A stretch of 63,240 bases of DNA from Pseudomonadota bacterium. Its GTDB lineage: Bacteria; Desulfobacterota; Desulfovibrionia; Desulfovibrionales; Desulfovibrionaceae. The position numbers and the translations under genes were made by a program. Positions within the stretch are counted from its first letter, which is position 1, and every line of letters begins with the position of its first letter. Of this stretch, positions 18,581 to 27,006 are shown one piece after another. The notes under the pieces were generated by a model. That model worked only from the letters and a program-made list of their open reading frames with translations. It was not told where the DNA came from and did no database searches. Location: the NCBI GenBank assembly GCA_018817515.1, contig JAHIUD010000048.1, forward strand, positions 1 through 63,240, written 5' to 3'.

Positions 18581-18842
18581 CTAGAGCATACACCTCGGCA
18601 CCATGCTGGAGTCAAGGCGGCGCAAGGCGAAAGATTCAAAGACAGTCCACCTCAAATATGAATTAAGATTGTCCTGCTCTGACAGCAGGTTCGGCTCAGA
18701 CGAATGTGCTAACCGTCACCTCATGGAAAATAGTTGAAAAATATTGTGCTGACCCTCTTGAAAAATTTGCTTTTGCCGCAAGCGCGATCGTAGCCTTGTT
18801 GGGAATCGGGCCGCGCCCGCAACCATCAACAGGAGTAAAGTC

Positions 18843-19061
18843 ATGGGAATTATACGCAAAACTGAACGGTTGGAGAAGCAGGTCAACGTCAAGGTCAGCG
18901 AAGAGGTTTACAAGCGTTATCGCGCCGTGCGCGAGGCGTGCACGGCGAAAGGTTGGGAGTATAGCTTGCAGCCGGAGTTCACGGAATGGCTGAACGGCCA
19001 ACTCGTAAAGGCCGAGAAGGATCTAGCGAAGAAGACGTCGGCGACAGAAGCCGCCGAGTAG
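18843..19061 (+). CDS. Small ribbon-helix-helix-like protein
   Basis: A 72-residue charged protein with ACAGGAG before the ATG. The segment KQVNVKVSEEVYKRYRAVREACTAKG has the beta-strand plus two-helix pattern of ribbon-helix-helix DNA-binding proteins, but the match is weak. It starts a compact plus-strand unit with the genes at 19065 (3 bp gap) and 20136. This unit diverges from the candidate large RNA, whose possible promoter lies about 230 bp upstream. It could regulate the unit or the RNA; this is inference. Confidence 0.6.
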   Translation: MGIIRKTERLEKQVNVKVSEEVYKRYRAVREACTAKGWEYSLQPEFTEWLNGQLVKAEKDLAKKTSATEAAE

Positions 19062-19064
19062 AGG

Positions 19065-20117
19065 ATGGGCATTAGCAAGACATATCAGCCGGGGCCGGGG
19101 GACGTTGCGCTCGTGAGGAGGGCGCAGCGTTCCCTGGCTCTAGCCGGGCGGCACAAGGATCTGATGAAGTATATGGAGCGGGATAGTTTCCAGAATGTAG
19201 CCGCCGACCTTGTCCAGCACTACATGCCCCGCTCGCATTCCAGGCAGCTCGAGATAGCCGAGGTGTTCCGCGAGTTGTTCTCAACGTGGCTTGTCCTGGC
19301 GCCCATCGCCAATCGGGTCCAGGGCTACTGGCGGCCCTGGTGGTGTCCAGGTGTAGTGATGAGTTGGCTGCGCGTCGAGATCAACCGCTTCCAGCGTACC
19401 TGTCTGGGCCGCCTCTCGTTAGACTGGGCGACGGCACAGGTTGCACCGGGTGCTGCGGCAGCCCAAATTACGGACGATGCGTTCCTCGCACATGCGGAGG
19501 CTCTGCTCGGCAACGCGTGGGGCGATACCCTACGCGCCAACTTCACCCGCTACGTTTTCGGTGGACTGGTCTGGCGCGCCGTAGCCAAACAGGCGCTTGC
19601 AGTAGCCCGCGAGCACCAGGCTGGATTGATGTGGAATGAGAATGAGCTTTGGTTGTTGGCGCGGAGGCCATTTGAGACAAAGGGCGTAGCCTGGGTCGAC
19701 CTGCGTGGGGAAGCGGTGGATATCCTGGCGTGGTCAGTCAGGGTAGCCGACGACAATCTTCAGGCGCGGATGAGCGAATCCTCGGTCAGACGGCTCAAGG
19801 ATAGCGTCAGAGCAGCCCTGGCCACGGATGCTTCGGCTGAGCACAAGCTGCGCCAGATCAACAACCCCACAAAGTCCTTCTACCACTGGGCACGCTACGC
19901 CTTCGATGCCAAGCAGCAAGCCGCCGAGCTGGAAGCGTGGATATGGCGGCGGGTCAGCCGACACATCGTGCAAAACTCCCCAAAGCTACTGGCCGCGTAC
20001 TTCAACCTGAAGACGGCAACGTGGGATACGCAGCTTCACTTTGGGCGTGTGTCGTATCTTCTGGATAGGGACGTGACGGACGAGGACTGGCTGAACATAT
20101 GGAATCCGAGACGGTAG
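19065..20117 (+). CDS. Unknown 350-residue protein
   Basis: A soluble protein, rich in Trp, Arg and Ala helices, without recognised motifs. It starts 3 bp after the RHH-like gene, with no strong ribosome site of its own apart from GAGTAGAGG just upstream. Many regularly spaced basic and aromatic residues (YWRPWWCPG, EINRFQRTC, KSFYHWARYAFDAK, EAWIWRRVSRHI) suggest an all-helical fold that could bind nucleic acid. No catalytic signature was found. It is part of the 18843-20570 unit next to the candidate large RNA. Confidence 0.6.
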   Translation: MGISKTYQPGPGDVALVRRAQRSLALAGRHKDLMKYMERDSFQNVAADLVQHYMPRSHSRQLEIAEVFRELFSTWLVLAPIANRVQGYWRPWWCPGVVMSWLRVEINRFQRTCLGRLSLDWATAQVAPGAAAAQITDDAFLAHAEALLGNAWGDTLRANFTRYVFGGLVWRAVAKQALAVAREHQAGLMWNENELWLLARRPFETKGVAWVDLRGEAVDILAWSVRVADDNLQARMSESSVRRLKDSVRAALATDASAEHKLRQINNPTKSFYHWARYAFDAKQQAAELEAWIWRRVSRHIVQNSPKLLAAYFNLKTATWDTQLHFGRVSYLLDRDVTDEDWLNIWNPRR

Positions 20118-20135
20118 CTGGGGAGGGAGGGAACA

Positions 20136-20570
20136 ATGAGCATCATCTACGACAAAGACGGCTTCAAACTATCCATCACCGCAGGCGTGGCGGACGAGGC
20201 CAAGGGCAAGAGACGCTGGACGCAGGTAGAAGCGAGCTACCTTGGGTATTCATGCTCGAACCTTGAGCCGCTGGCCGGCCTGAAGGCAGTGTTCGACTGC
20301 TTCCTGCGCGGGCGTCTTCCAAGCGGCGAGCCCGGCATCGTCCTGGGAACAGAGCACGATGGACTACGCGTGACCGTGCGGCAGAAGGACAAGGTTCAGT
20401 CTCTTCAAGTTTGCCGACTGGTGCAGGGGAACACCGAGGTGGCGCGGTACCTGTCTTTCTTCGAAGCCTCGCGGCTCACCATTGCCGTGTCAAAAGCGCT
20501 TCAGGCGCTTGCGCCAAAGACGATCTGGGGAGCGGACACTTCTCTCGCGCCGCCACAAACGAAGGGGTAA
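20136..20570 (+). CDS. Unknown 144-residue protein
   Basis: The ATG is preceded by GGGGAGGGAGG, a very strong ribosome site, 18 bp after the previous stop. The protein is soluble with alternating beta-type segments (FKLSITAGVAD, LRVTVRQKDKVQSLQVCRLV) and a helical C-terminus. No family recognised. It ends the unit 18843-20570. No terminator is obvious downstream. Confidence 0.6.
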   Translation: MSIIYDKDGFKLSITAGVADEAKGKRRWTQVEASYLGYSCSNLEPLAGLKAVFDCFLRGRLPSGEPGIVLGTEHDGLRVTVRQKDKVQSLQVCRLVQGNTEVARYLSFFEASRLTIAVSKALQALAPKTIWGADTSLAPPQTKG

Positions 20571-20803
20571 GCGCGGTATTCGCGTGCCATCTCGCTTGAC
20601 AACATGGGACATTAATGGTCGTTTTTGGCTGCTATATCAATATGTTGTTGACAAAGATCCGAGGCAGCGGTACGGTAAGCCAATAGTAGAGGCTTTCACG
20701 GCAGGCACTACCTTAAGGCTGTTTCAATAACTGTAACATGGTCCGGCGGCTACAGCTCAGCTACTGGACGGAATGCACCATAACACCCGAGAGGGGATAT
20801 CAT

Positions 20804-21157
20804 ATGGCTAAGAAAAAAGAAGTCGATCTCAACGAGGCAGTGGCTGTCTTCCAGCAAGATCGCTATGTCCCGATTCCGGAGGCAGCATCAAAAATCCGAG
20901 TCTCGGAACGAGGCCTCTGGGGATGGCGTGAGCGGTGCGCGTGGGATCCTGAGGCCGCCAGCCTATTCGCGAAGTATGGCAAGTTTGTGTTTTTTGATCT
21001 CGATGCCTGGGCAAGACTGTTGGCCAAAAAACAACAAGAAGGCGTCGAAGCCGCGAAAGCGTTCCAGAACAGCTTCCGCGCCATCATTGTTATGCAGACC
21101 GCAGCTGCCGCCGCAATCATTGCCACGTTGCTTTATGGTGGCGGTGGCGGATTCTAG
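20804..21157 (+). CDS. HTH-like protein with C-terminal hydrophobic helix and Gly tail
   Basis: A 117-residue protein. ATG 20804 has GAGGGG upstream, so the longer frame from 20738 is not used. The segment RYVPIPEAASKIRVSERGLW looks like the helix-turn-helix of excisionase or AlpA-like proteins (about residues 17-37), followed by FVFFDLDAWARLLAKKQQEG. The end is a hydrophobic helix (AIIVMQTAAAAAIIATLLY) and a GGGGGF tail, odd for a DNA-binding protein and perhaps a tail anchor. Its 3' end and terminator region are duplicated as a decayed copy at 39340-39729. The upstream 230 bp hold possible TTGACA boxes only. Confidence 0.62.
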   Translation: MAKKKEVDLNEAVAVFQQDRYVPIPEAASKIRVSERGLWGWRERCAWDPEAASLFAKYGKFVFFDLDAWARLLAKKQQEGVEAAKAFQNSFRAIIVMQTAAAAAIIATLLYGGGGGF

Positions 21158-21460
21158 CCGACGAGTTTCCTTTCGTTTCCTTGGCGGCCCCTGTGGGGCC
21201 GCTTTCCTTTTTCCTTCCTTTCCTATTCCTTCTTTCCTTTTCTTTCGATATACCCCTTTCCTTTAACGTCAGAAGGCCATTTCCGTGAAGTATGATATCG
21301 TGCGCCTGAACAAACTTGGCCATGCTGCCCTGGCAAGGAGGCAGAGGCTTTGGGCGAGTCTGGCGCCAATTTCCTGTGGGCTTAAACAAAGACGAAGTGC
21401 CAGGTAGGGCCTCTCAGGGGGCCTGAGGCCCCTCTACGGGCCTGTTTTCACACTGCTCCC
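21056..21460 (+). repeat. Direct repeat copy A (gene 3' end, terminator and flank)
   Basis: This stretch aligns with 39340-39729: the 3' end of the HTH-like gene, the GCGGCCCC terminator, a pyrimidine-rich run, the AACGTCAGAAGG block, a TGGCGCCAATT block and a final GCCTCTCAGG-containing hairpin. The copies are diverged but co-linear over about 400 bp and have the same orientation. They bracket the 18-kb metal and envelope module. Confidence 0.8.
21184..21212 (+). terminator. GCGGCCCC/GGGGCCGC intrinsic terminator, copy 2
   Basis: GCGGCCCC (21184-21191), TGT, GGGGCCGC (21195-21202), then TTTCCTTTTT. It lies 27 nt after the HTH-like gene. Confidence 0.85.
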
Positions 21461-21759
21461 ATTTTTGTGGAGATGGCGATAGGGGTGCTTTCACCACCGA
21501 ACGCCGTCTAACCCATCCTGCGGTCGTGGCGAGAAGCAAAGCGGCGCAGTAGGATGGGCTGGGGGGGCAAGCACTGATCTACACGAACAGCCAGCAAATC
21601 GTCAGGCAACAGAGGCTAATCGTTATATGTGAGGTTCAGCTTGTGCGAAAACATGCCCAAGCCCAATTAGCTACAATCTCGCAAGCCCGGCGGTCGAAGG
21701 GCTCTGACAAGAGATGACAAGCCAGGCAAAGGGACTCGCTCTTTGGGGTCCTCATAAAG
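21461..21759. other. Intergenic region with an interrupted inverted repeat
   Basis: CCCATCCT at 21512-21519 and AGGATGGG at 21551-21558 form an inverted repeat. No gene is supported. The region ends at the minus-strand regulator gene; no clear terminator for that gene was seen. Confidence 0.5.
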
Positions 21760-23121
21760 CTACTGAACTCCGTACCGCTGGAGCTTGGCGTGGAGCGTCT
21801 TCCGCGTGATGCCCAGCTTCCGGGCCGTTTCGCTCTTGTTCCCGCCAGCGCTCTCAAGGGCCTCCAGGATCGCCACCCTTTCGATCTCGTCAAGGGTCAT
21901 GTCCTGGATGTTCACCCCGGCTGGCGAGGCCCCCGCGCCGCTCAGGGCGATGGCGGAAGGCAAGTCCTGCTCGCGGATGTACTCGCCCGCAAGCAGCACC
22001 ACGGCCCTCTCCACGCCGTTCTCCAGCTCCCGCACGTTCCCCGGCCAGGGGTATTTGAGCAGCCGGTCCATGGCCTCAGGGGTGAATCCTTTGACCTGCT
22101 TGCCGTTCTTGGACGCGAACTTCTTCAGGAAATGCGTGGCGAGAAGCGGGATGTCCTCAACACGGTCACGGAGCGGCGGCAAGGACAGCGTGACCACATT
22201 CAGCCGGTAATAGAGGTCTTGCCGGAAGCGCCCCAGCTCCATCTCGTGCATGAGGTCGCGGTTCGTGGCGGCAAGGATGCGCACGTCCACCTTGATGGCG
22301 TGGTCCCCGCCCACCCGCTGGACTTCCCGTTCCTGTATGGCCCGCAAGAGTTTGACCTGCATGGTCATGGAGATTTCACCGATCTCGTCGAGAAAGATCG
22401 TTCCCTTGTCCGCCATCTGGAACCGGCCATCGCGCCGCCTCTCGGCCCCGGTGAAGGCCCCCTTCTCATGCCCGAAGAGTTCCGACTCCAGCAGGGTCTC
22501 GGTCAAGGCCGCGCAATTGACGGCCACGTATGGGCCATTCTTGCGGGAGCTGTTGGCGTGGATGGCCTTGGCGATGAGTTCCTTCCCCGTCCCGGACTCG
22601 CCGGTGATGAGCACCGTGGCCTCGGAGGGAGCGATGGTGGACAGCATGTCCAGGAGCTGGCGCATGGGGGGGCTTGAGCCGATGATGCCGCCCGGATCAA
22701 ACGAGGCGGCCAGGGTCACGCGCAAGGCCTTGTTCTCGTCGCGCAGGGACGTATGGTCCAGAGCGCGCTCCAGGGTCAGCTTGAGGTCGTCGAAATCAAG
22801 GGGCTTGGTGAGGTAGTCGTAGGCTCCGGCCTTGATGGCCTCCACCGCAGACTCCACATTGGAGTAGGCCGTCATGATCAGGATGGGGATGGCCGGGTTG
22901 TAGGCCTTGATCTCCTTGAGCGCCTCAATGCCGGACAGCCCGGCCATGCGCACGTCCATCAGGATCAGATCGTAGGGACGCTGATGGCACAGGACCACTG
23001 CGGAGTCGCCGTCCTCCGCGCCTTCGACGCGGTAGCCCCAGTCGGCCAGGAGCGTGAGCAGCATGTTCCTGTGGCCGGAGTCATCATCGACAATGAGCAG
23101 CTTCGTCTTGGAGGGCTTCAC
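21760..23121 (-). CDS. zraR: Sigma-54-dependent response regulator, ZraR-like
   Basis: A 453-residue NtrC-type regulator. GTG at 23121 is chosen because TAGGAG lies 8 nt upstream and it gives a normal receiver start. The receiver has the acidic pair near residues 12-14 and phospho-Asp at about 56 (LILMDVRMAG). The AAA+ domain has Walker A GESGTGKE, the sigma-54-contact loop GAFTGA and Walker B TIFLDEIGEI. The C-terminus is a Fis-type HTH (NKSETARKLGITRKTLHAKL). It follows its kinase gene by 11 bp. Two sigma-54 promoters and matching upstream sites nearby are its likely targets. Confidence 0.93.
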   Translation of the reverse strand: MKPSKTKLLIVDDDSGHRNMLLTLLADWGYRVEGAEDGDSAVVLCHQRPYDLILMDVRMAGLSGIEALKEIKAYNPAIPILIMTAYSNVESAVEAIKAGAYDYLTKPLDFDDLKLTLERALDHTSLRDENKALRVTLAASFDPGGIIGSSPPMRQLLDMLSTIAPSEATVLITGESGTGKELIAKAIHANSSRKNGPYVAVNCAALTETLLESELFGHEKGAFTGAERRRDGRFQMADKGTIFLDEIGEISMTMQVKLLRAIQEREVQRVGGDHAIKVDVRILAATNRDLMHEMELGRFRQDLYYRLNVVTLSLPPLRDRVEDIPLLATHFLKKFASKNGKQVKGFTPEAMDRLLKYPWPGNVRELENGVERAVVLLAGEYIREQDLPSAIALSGAGASPAGVNIQDMTLDEIERVAILEALESAGGNKSETARKLGITRKTLHAKLQRYGVQ

Positions 23122-23132
23122 CTTTCGATCTC

Positions 23133-24926
23133 CTATGCAGCCTGCCCTTCCAGGGGCAGCAGGATGGTGAACGTGGTTCCGGTGCCGGGCTGGCTTTCCA
23201 CCTTGATCTCCCCGCCATGCCCCTCCACCACCCGATGAACGATGGCAAGGCCCAGCCCTGTGCCGGACGGCCTTGTGGTGAAATAAGGGTTGAAGATGTT
23301 GGCTATGACATCCGGGGACATGCCCTTGCCCGTGTCGGCGATGCGCACGGCCAGTCGGCCTGGGCTGCCCTCGCGGCGTGTGGACACCTCCAGCACACCG
23401 TTTCGCTCCGTAGCCTGGATGGCGTTGAGGAACAGGTTCAGCAGCACCTGGGTCATCCTCTCCGCGTCCAGGGGGACCGGTGGCAGGGCTTCGTCCTTCT
23501 GGAAGCGGACCTCCACGCCCTTGCCCGAGGCATCCGACCCACACAGGCGCAAGGCCCGCTCGATGACCGCGTTGACGTCCTCGTTCTTGAGAACGGGCTG
23601 CCCTGGCTTGGCGAACTCCAGCAGTTCGGAGACGACCCGGTTGAGCCGGTCCACCTCCTGGATCATCACCCTGGCGGCATCCTTGTCCGGGCCTTCCGCC
23701 TTGATCTTCCCGGCCAGATAGGTGGCGAACCCCTTGATGGAGCTGAGGGGGTTGCGGATTTCATGGGCGATGCCAGCGGCGAGGTTCCCCAAGGCCGAGA
23801 GGCGCTCATTGCGCCGCACCTGCTCCTGAAGACGCTTGATCTCGCCAAGGTCGCGCAGGATGAACAGGTGGCCCAGAAACAGGCCCTCATCGTTGACGAT
23901 GCGGGATGCGCTGAGGCTGACCGGAATGCGCCTGCCCAACGCGTCCGTCAATTCAGTCTCCCGTTCGAGAACGGACTCTCCCTGCGCCAGCTCCGAGGCA
24001 TAGGACTCCCAGTCCAGGCCTCCGATGTCAGGCAGCGGCGTCCCGGCCAGCTTCTCGGAGCCGATCCCGAGCAGCCCTGACGCCGTCTCGTTGGTCAGGG
24101 CGACACGACCGTCAGGACCAGTGGTCAGCAGGCCCACGGGGAGGCTCGTCACGACTTCGGAGGCAAAGGCTCGCGCATCCTGAAGCAGCCGCCGGGAACG
24201 CCGGGAACTCTGCGCCCAGAACAGCGAGACGAAGCCGCCGAAGCCGAGCAGCCCCACCAGCAGGGCGATGACCACCGTGTTCCGCGAGTCCTCTTCAAGG
24301 GCAGCCTCGAAGGGGCGCACGTTGAGGCCCACGAAAAGCACCTGCTTCTCCTGCGGGAGAGGCTTGGCCATTCCGGGCATCGACCGCATGGAGGAGCCGG
24401 GGTTCCACCACGAGCACTCGCCCATGGGTTCATGCCACATCTCCTGCCGGAAGCCGGGCTGCGGGGAGAAGGATTTATACACCTCGAAGACCTTGCCGAC
24501 TTCCGGCGAATCAGTAATCCGCCATTTCTGGACATCCCCCGCACCGAGCGCAGCCATGGTGTCGGCATCGTAGCCGCGTGTCCCGATCTTCGACTTGTCG
24601 CTATGGGCCAGGATCAGGCCGGTCTGGTCCGTCACCATCATGAAGGTGATGCCCGGCTGCTTCCCCGTCTCCTCCAGAAGCGCCTGCAAGTTCTGGCTGC
24701 CGCGCATGCCCATCCAGGCCCTCGTTCCGGCCTCCAACGCCCAGATGAGGGACCCGGCCCTGTCCGAGAGGTTCTGGGACATGTGCAGCTTCTCCCGCTG
24801 GGTGTTGCGGGCGGCGAGCACGGCGATGGCGAGGCCGAAAATCACGGCTAGGCCGACCATCAGCCATGGGGAGAGCTGCAAGAAGGAACTGCGCCGCAGG
24901 GAAGGGGCGGAATGTAAAGCCGTCAT
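23133..24926 (-). CDS. zraS: Envelope sensor histidine kinase, ZraS-like
   Basis: A 597-residue kinase. The start at 24926 has an AGGA box 8 nt upstream; an in-frame ATG at 24983 lacks one. Two membrane helices (PWLMVGLAVIFGLAIAVLAA and VVIALLVGLLGFGGFVSLFW) flank a periplasmic domain of about 200 residues that contains a Met/His/Cys/Trp-rich patch (WHEPMGECSWWNPGSSMRSM), a plausible metal site. A PAS domain follows, then HisKA with GIAHEIRNPLSSIKG and HATPase with NAIQAT, DTGKGM and GTGLGLAI. It pairs with the regulator at 21760-23121. Zinc or lead sensing is inferred from the ZraPSR family. Confidence 0.9.
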   Translation of the reverse strand: MTALHSAPSLRRSSFLQLSPWLMVGLAVIFGLAIAVLAARNTQREKLHMSQNLSDRAGSLIWALEAGTRAWMGMRGSQNLQALLEETGKQPGITFMMVTDQTGLILAHSDKSKIGTRGYDADTMAALGAGDVQKWRITDSPEVGKVFEVYKSFSPQPGFRQEMWHEPMGECSWWNPGSSMRSMPGMAKPLPQEKQVLFVGLNVRPFEAALEEDSRNTVVIALLVGLLGFGGFVSLFWAQSSRRSRRLLQDARAFASEVVTSLPVGLLTTGPDGRVALTNETASGLLGIGSEKLAGTPLPDIGGLDWESYASELAQGESVLERETELTDALGRRIPVSLSASRIVNDEGLFLGHLFILRDLGEIKRLQEQVRRNERLSALGNLAAGIAHEIRNPLSSIKGFATYLAGKIKAEGPDKDAARVMIQEVDRLNRVVSELLEFAKPGQPVLKNEDVNAVIERALRLCGSDASGKGVEVRFQKDEALPPVPLDAERMTQVLLNLFLNAIQATERNGVLEVSTRREGSPGRLAVRIADTGKGMSPDVIANIFNPYFTTRPSGTGLGLAIVHRVVEGHGGEIKVESQPGTGTTFTILLPLEGQAA

Positions 24927-24963
24927 TTCAACATCCTCATGATCCGTTTGTCTGAAGGAGAGT

Positions 24964-25010
24964 GTATCCATTCTTCCCTTCATGTCCAGCGGAATGGATA
25001 CTTTTTATCC
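24964..25010. promoter_or_regulatory. Inverted repeats upstream of the sigma-54 promoter (likely ZraR sites)
   Basis: GTATCCATTC (24964-24973) is the exact inverse of GAATGGATAC (24992-25001), and GGATACTTTTTATCC (24996-25010) is itself an inverted repeat. The second element recurs at 26905-26919 as GGATACTTTCTACCC. In both cases it is about 100 bp (start to start) upstream of the -24 box. Confidence 0.75.
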
Positions 25011-25096
25011 GCAACAGGCCGCCCAGCTCACCCCGTCTGGACTTCATCAAAATTTTATACAAACGATTCAGGCATGTTGAACAGCAAATGGCATCC

Positions 25097-25112
25097 TGGC
25101 ACGCGACTTGCT
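25097..25112 (+). promoter_or_regulatory. Sigma-54 promoter 1
   Basis: TGGCACGCGACTTGCT matches the -24/-12 consensus TGGCAC-N5-TTGC. It lies about 92 bp before the first SHOCT gene and serves the set 25204-26744. Confidence 0.93.
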
Positions 25113-25203
25113 TTATCCGTCCCGTAACGAGTTGAGGAGAAGAGACGGAACCCGAGGGGCTGTAGCTGACAGCCCGACAAGTTCGGAAACCAAGGAGAAG
25201 ACC

Positions 25204-25452
25204 ATGTGGAACTGCGGCTACATCTCATCCATGGCCTTCGGGGGAATGGGCTTCGGAGGCGGGTTCGGAATGCTTGTCGGCCTGCTGCTCCTGCTCCTCT
25301 TGGTTTACCTGGCCGTGAGGGTGTTCGGCTCCAGGGGAGCGACCAGAGACCACGCCGCAGACCGGAGGGACTCCCTGGAGATTCTGAAGACCCGGCTGGC
25401 CAAGGGTGAGATCAACGTGGATGAGTTCAACGCGCTCAAGAACGTGCTGTGA
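25204..25452 (+). CDS. SHOCT-domain small membrane protein 1
   Basis: An 82-residue protein; CCAAGGAG lies before ATG 25204. A glycine-rich start (FGGMGFGGGFGM) leads into one membrane helix (LVGLLLLLLLVYLAVRVF). The C-terminal 30 residues are a SHOCT motif (SLEILKTRLAKGEINVDEFNALK). It is the first gene under sigma-54 promoter 1. A close paralogue is first under sigma-54 promoter 2 (27112-27348). SHOCT motifs are thought to mediate oligomerisation; the role here is unknown. Confidence 0.88.
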   Translation: MWNCGYISSMAFGGMGFGGGFGMLVGLLLLLLLVYLAVRVFGSRGATRDHAADRRDSLEILKTRLAKGEINVDEFNALKNVL

Positions 25453-25499
25453 TCTCGAAAGACGAAACTCAATCAAACCGCAAACCGGAGGATAGAGAA

Positions 25500-25718
25500 A
25501 TGAAGATTTCATCGAAGAAGGGTTCCTTCATTGCCGCCATGGCTCTTGGCGCAGCCATCCTGGTCGGCTCGTCCCTGCCTTCCCAGGCGCAGACCACGGC
25601 CCAGCCGCAGGCCCAGGCCCAGTCCGCGCTGCCCTCGGGCACCGCTCCCGTTGGCTGGAATGGGCCGGGATACGGTCCGCCCATGGGCTACGGCTGCGGT
25701 TGCGGCTGGGGTTGGTAG
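25500..25718 (+). CDS. Small exported Gly/Cys/Trp-ended protein 1
   Basis: A 72-residue protein with GGAGGATAGAGAA before ATG 25500. It has a Sec signal peptide (SFIAAMALGAAILVGSSLPSQA), a Gln/Ala-rich linker (TTAQPQAQAQSA) and a short tail that ends GYGCGCGWGW. The mature part is under 45 residues. The Cys and aromatic-rich tail could bind metal. It lies in the sigma-54-controlled cluster with two relatives that have the same ending. Confidence 0.75.
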   Translation: MKISSKKGSFIAAMALGAAILVGSSLPSQAQTTAQPQAQAQSALPSGTAPVGWNGPGYGPPMGYGCGCGWGW

Positions 25719-25773
25719 CCCCTTGGCTGACATGGACAACAACTCGAAACCGAACACAACCAAGGAGAACACC

Positions 25774-25956
25774 ATGAAGATTCGCATGAAGGCTCTGACC
25801 CTTTCCTTGGCTCTGGTGGCCGTTCTCGGCATGGCTGGCATGGCCAGCGCCCAGGGTCCCATGATGTACGGCCCCGGCATGTACGGTCCTGTCTACGCCC
25901 AGCCCATGGGCTACGGCTACGGCTACGGCTGCGGCTGCGGCGGCTGGGGCTGGTAG
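25774..25956 (+). CDS. Small exported Gly/Cys/Trp-ended protein 2
   Basis: A 60-residue protein with CAAGGAG before ATG 25774. Signal peptide LTLSLALVAVLGMAGMASA, then a mature tail rich in Met, Tyr and Gly that ends YGCGCGGWGW. The signal region is nearly the same as in the genes at 26017, 26271 and 27512, including DNA around the ribosome site, which shows recent tandem duplication. The mature part is only about 33 residues. Function unknown; metal binding is plausible. Confidence 0.75.
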   Translation: MKIRMKALTLSLALVAVLGMAGMASAQGPMMYGPGMYGPVYAQPMGYGYGYGCGCGGWGW

Positions 25957-26016
25957 CCCTCCCTTCGCAAGGCCATCGAAAGACGCTTTCCTAACGAACA
26001 ATCCAAGGAGAAACAC

Positions 26017-26211
26017 ATGAAGATCCGCATGAACATACTCACCCTTTCCCTGGCCCTGGTGGCCGTGCTCGGCCTGGCTGGCATGGCCAACGCCCAGGGC
26101 TACATGATGGGCGGCCCCGGCATGAACGGTTCTGCCTACTCTCAGCCCATGGGTTACGGCGGCGGCTACGGCGGCGGCTACGGCTGGGGTTGCGGCGGCT
26201 GGGGCTGGTAG
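26017..26211 (+). CDS. Small exported Gly/Cys/Trp-ended protein 3
   Basis: A 64-residue paralogue of the preceding gene, with CCAAGGAG before the ATG. Signal peptide LTLSLALVAVLGLAGMANA, then YMMGGPGMNGS, and a tail GGGYGGGYGWGCGGWGW with one Cys. Its start region (through YMMGGPGM) matches that of the ZraP-like gene at 26271, so this gene looks like a ZraP signal and N-terminus joined to a Gly/Trp tail. Confidence 0.75.
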   Translation: MKIRMNILTLSLALVAVLGLAGMANAQGYMMGGPGMNGSAYSQPMGYGGGYGGGYGWGCGGWGW

Positions 26212-26270
26212 CCCTCCCTTCGCAAGGCCATCGAAAACGCTTTACTAACGAACAGTCCAAGGAGAAACGC

Positions 26271-26744
26271 ATGAAGACCCGCATGAACATACTCACCCTT
26301 TCCCTGGCCCTGGTGGCCGTGCTCGGCCTGGCAGGCATGGCCAACGCCCAGGGCTACATGATGGGCGGCCCCGGCATGATGAACGGCGTGGCCCCTGAAA
26401 AGCAGGCCGCCGTGCAGAAGGCCTACGACGACTATGCCACAGCGACGGACCAGTTGAACCAGCAGCTCATCGCCAAGCAGTCTGAACTCAACGCGCTGTA
26501 CAACAGCGGGTCCGCCGACTCCGGCAGGGTCCAGACCCTGACCAGGGAAATCGGCGACCTCAACGCCAAGCTCTACGCCACCCAGGCGAACCTGCGTAAG
26601 CAGTTGGCCAAGACCGGCGCAGCCTCCCCCCGCATGGCCTCGGGCAACGGCATGGGCTACGGGATGGGCATGCGCGGTATGCACATGGGCGGCATGGGCA
26701 TGGGCGGCATGGGCATGGGATACAACGGCTGGGGCTGCTGGTAG
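26271..26744 (+). CDS. ZraP/CpxP-like periplasmic metal-stress protein 1
   Basis: A 157-residue protein. ATG 26271 has CCAAGGAG upstream. After the signal peptide comes a helical core (APEKQAAVQKAYDDYATATD, LIAKQSELNALYNSG, LTREIGDLNAKLYATQANLRKQL) typical of the zinc-resistance-associated/LTXXQ-like chaperone fold, then a Met/Gly/His tail (MRGMHMGGMGMGGMGMGYNG). ZraP binds zinc and tunes ZraS. Control by the adjacent ZraSR-like pair through sigma-54 promoter 1 is expected. A terminator follows at 26783. Confidence 0.87.
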   Translation: MKTRMNILTLSLALVAVLGLAGMANAQGYMMGGPGMMNGVAPEKQAAVQKAYDDYATATDQLNQQLIAKQSELNALYNSGSADSGRVQTLTREIGDLNAKLYATQANLRKQLAKTGAASPRMASGNGMGYGMGMRGMHMGGMGMGGMGMGYNGWGCW

Positions 26745-26782
26745 AACGAATCTCATCCTCACCTCCTCATCCCCCTTAACCT

Positions 26783-26812
26783 GGGGCGGGCCACCACGGT
26801 CCGCCCCTTTCC
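26783..26812 (+). terminator. Terminator after ZraP-like gene 1
   Basis: GGGGCGG (26783-26789) pairs with CCGCCCC (26801-26807), followed by TTT. The same design follows ZraP-like gene 2 at 28062. Confidence 0.8.
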
Positions 26813-26904
26813 TCAGCCGAAAATGCCCCCGCAAGAAGAAGCCCCCCCTTCCTCTTGGAAGTACAAAAGCTGTGCATCCCTTCTGCACATAAGGTGCAGG
26901 CGGT

Positions 26905-26919
26905 GGATACTTTCTACCC
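26905..26919. promoter_or_regulatory. Likely ZraR binding site 2
   Basis: GGATACTTTCTACCC, a near copy of GGATACTTTTTATCC at 24996-25010. It lies 102 bp (start to start) before the -24 box at 27007, compared with 101 bp for the first site. Confidence 0.65.
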
Positions 26920-27006
26920 AGAAAATCATGCGTAGCCCATTGCCTGCCGGGCAGCATATTCAATTAATCTAAGCAAAAACAGTACTATACAAACGTGGAC
27001 AGCCTT

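Noticed and set aside
23121-23544. N-terminal extension of the ZraR-like regulator
   Set aside because: This part overlaps the kinase gene in another frame; a GTG with a good ribosome site starts the receiver correctly.
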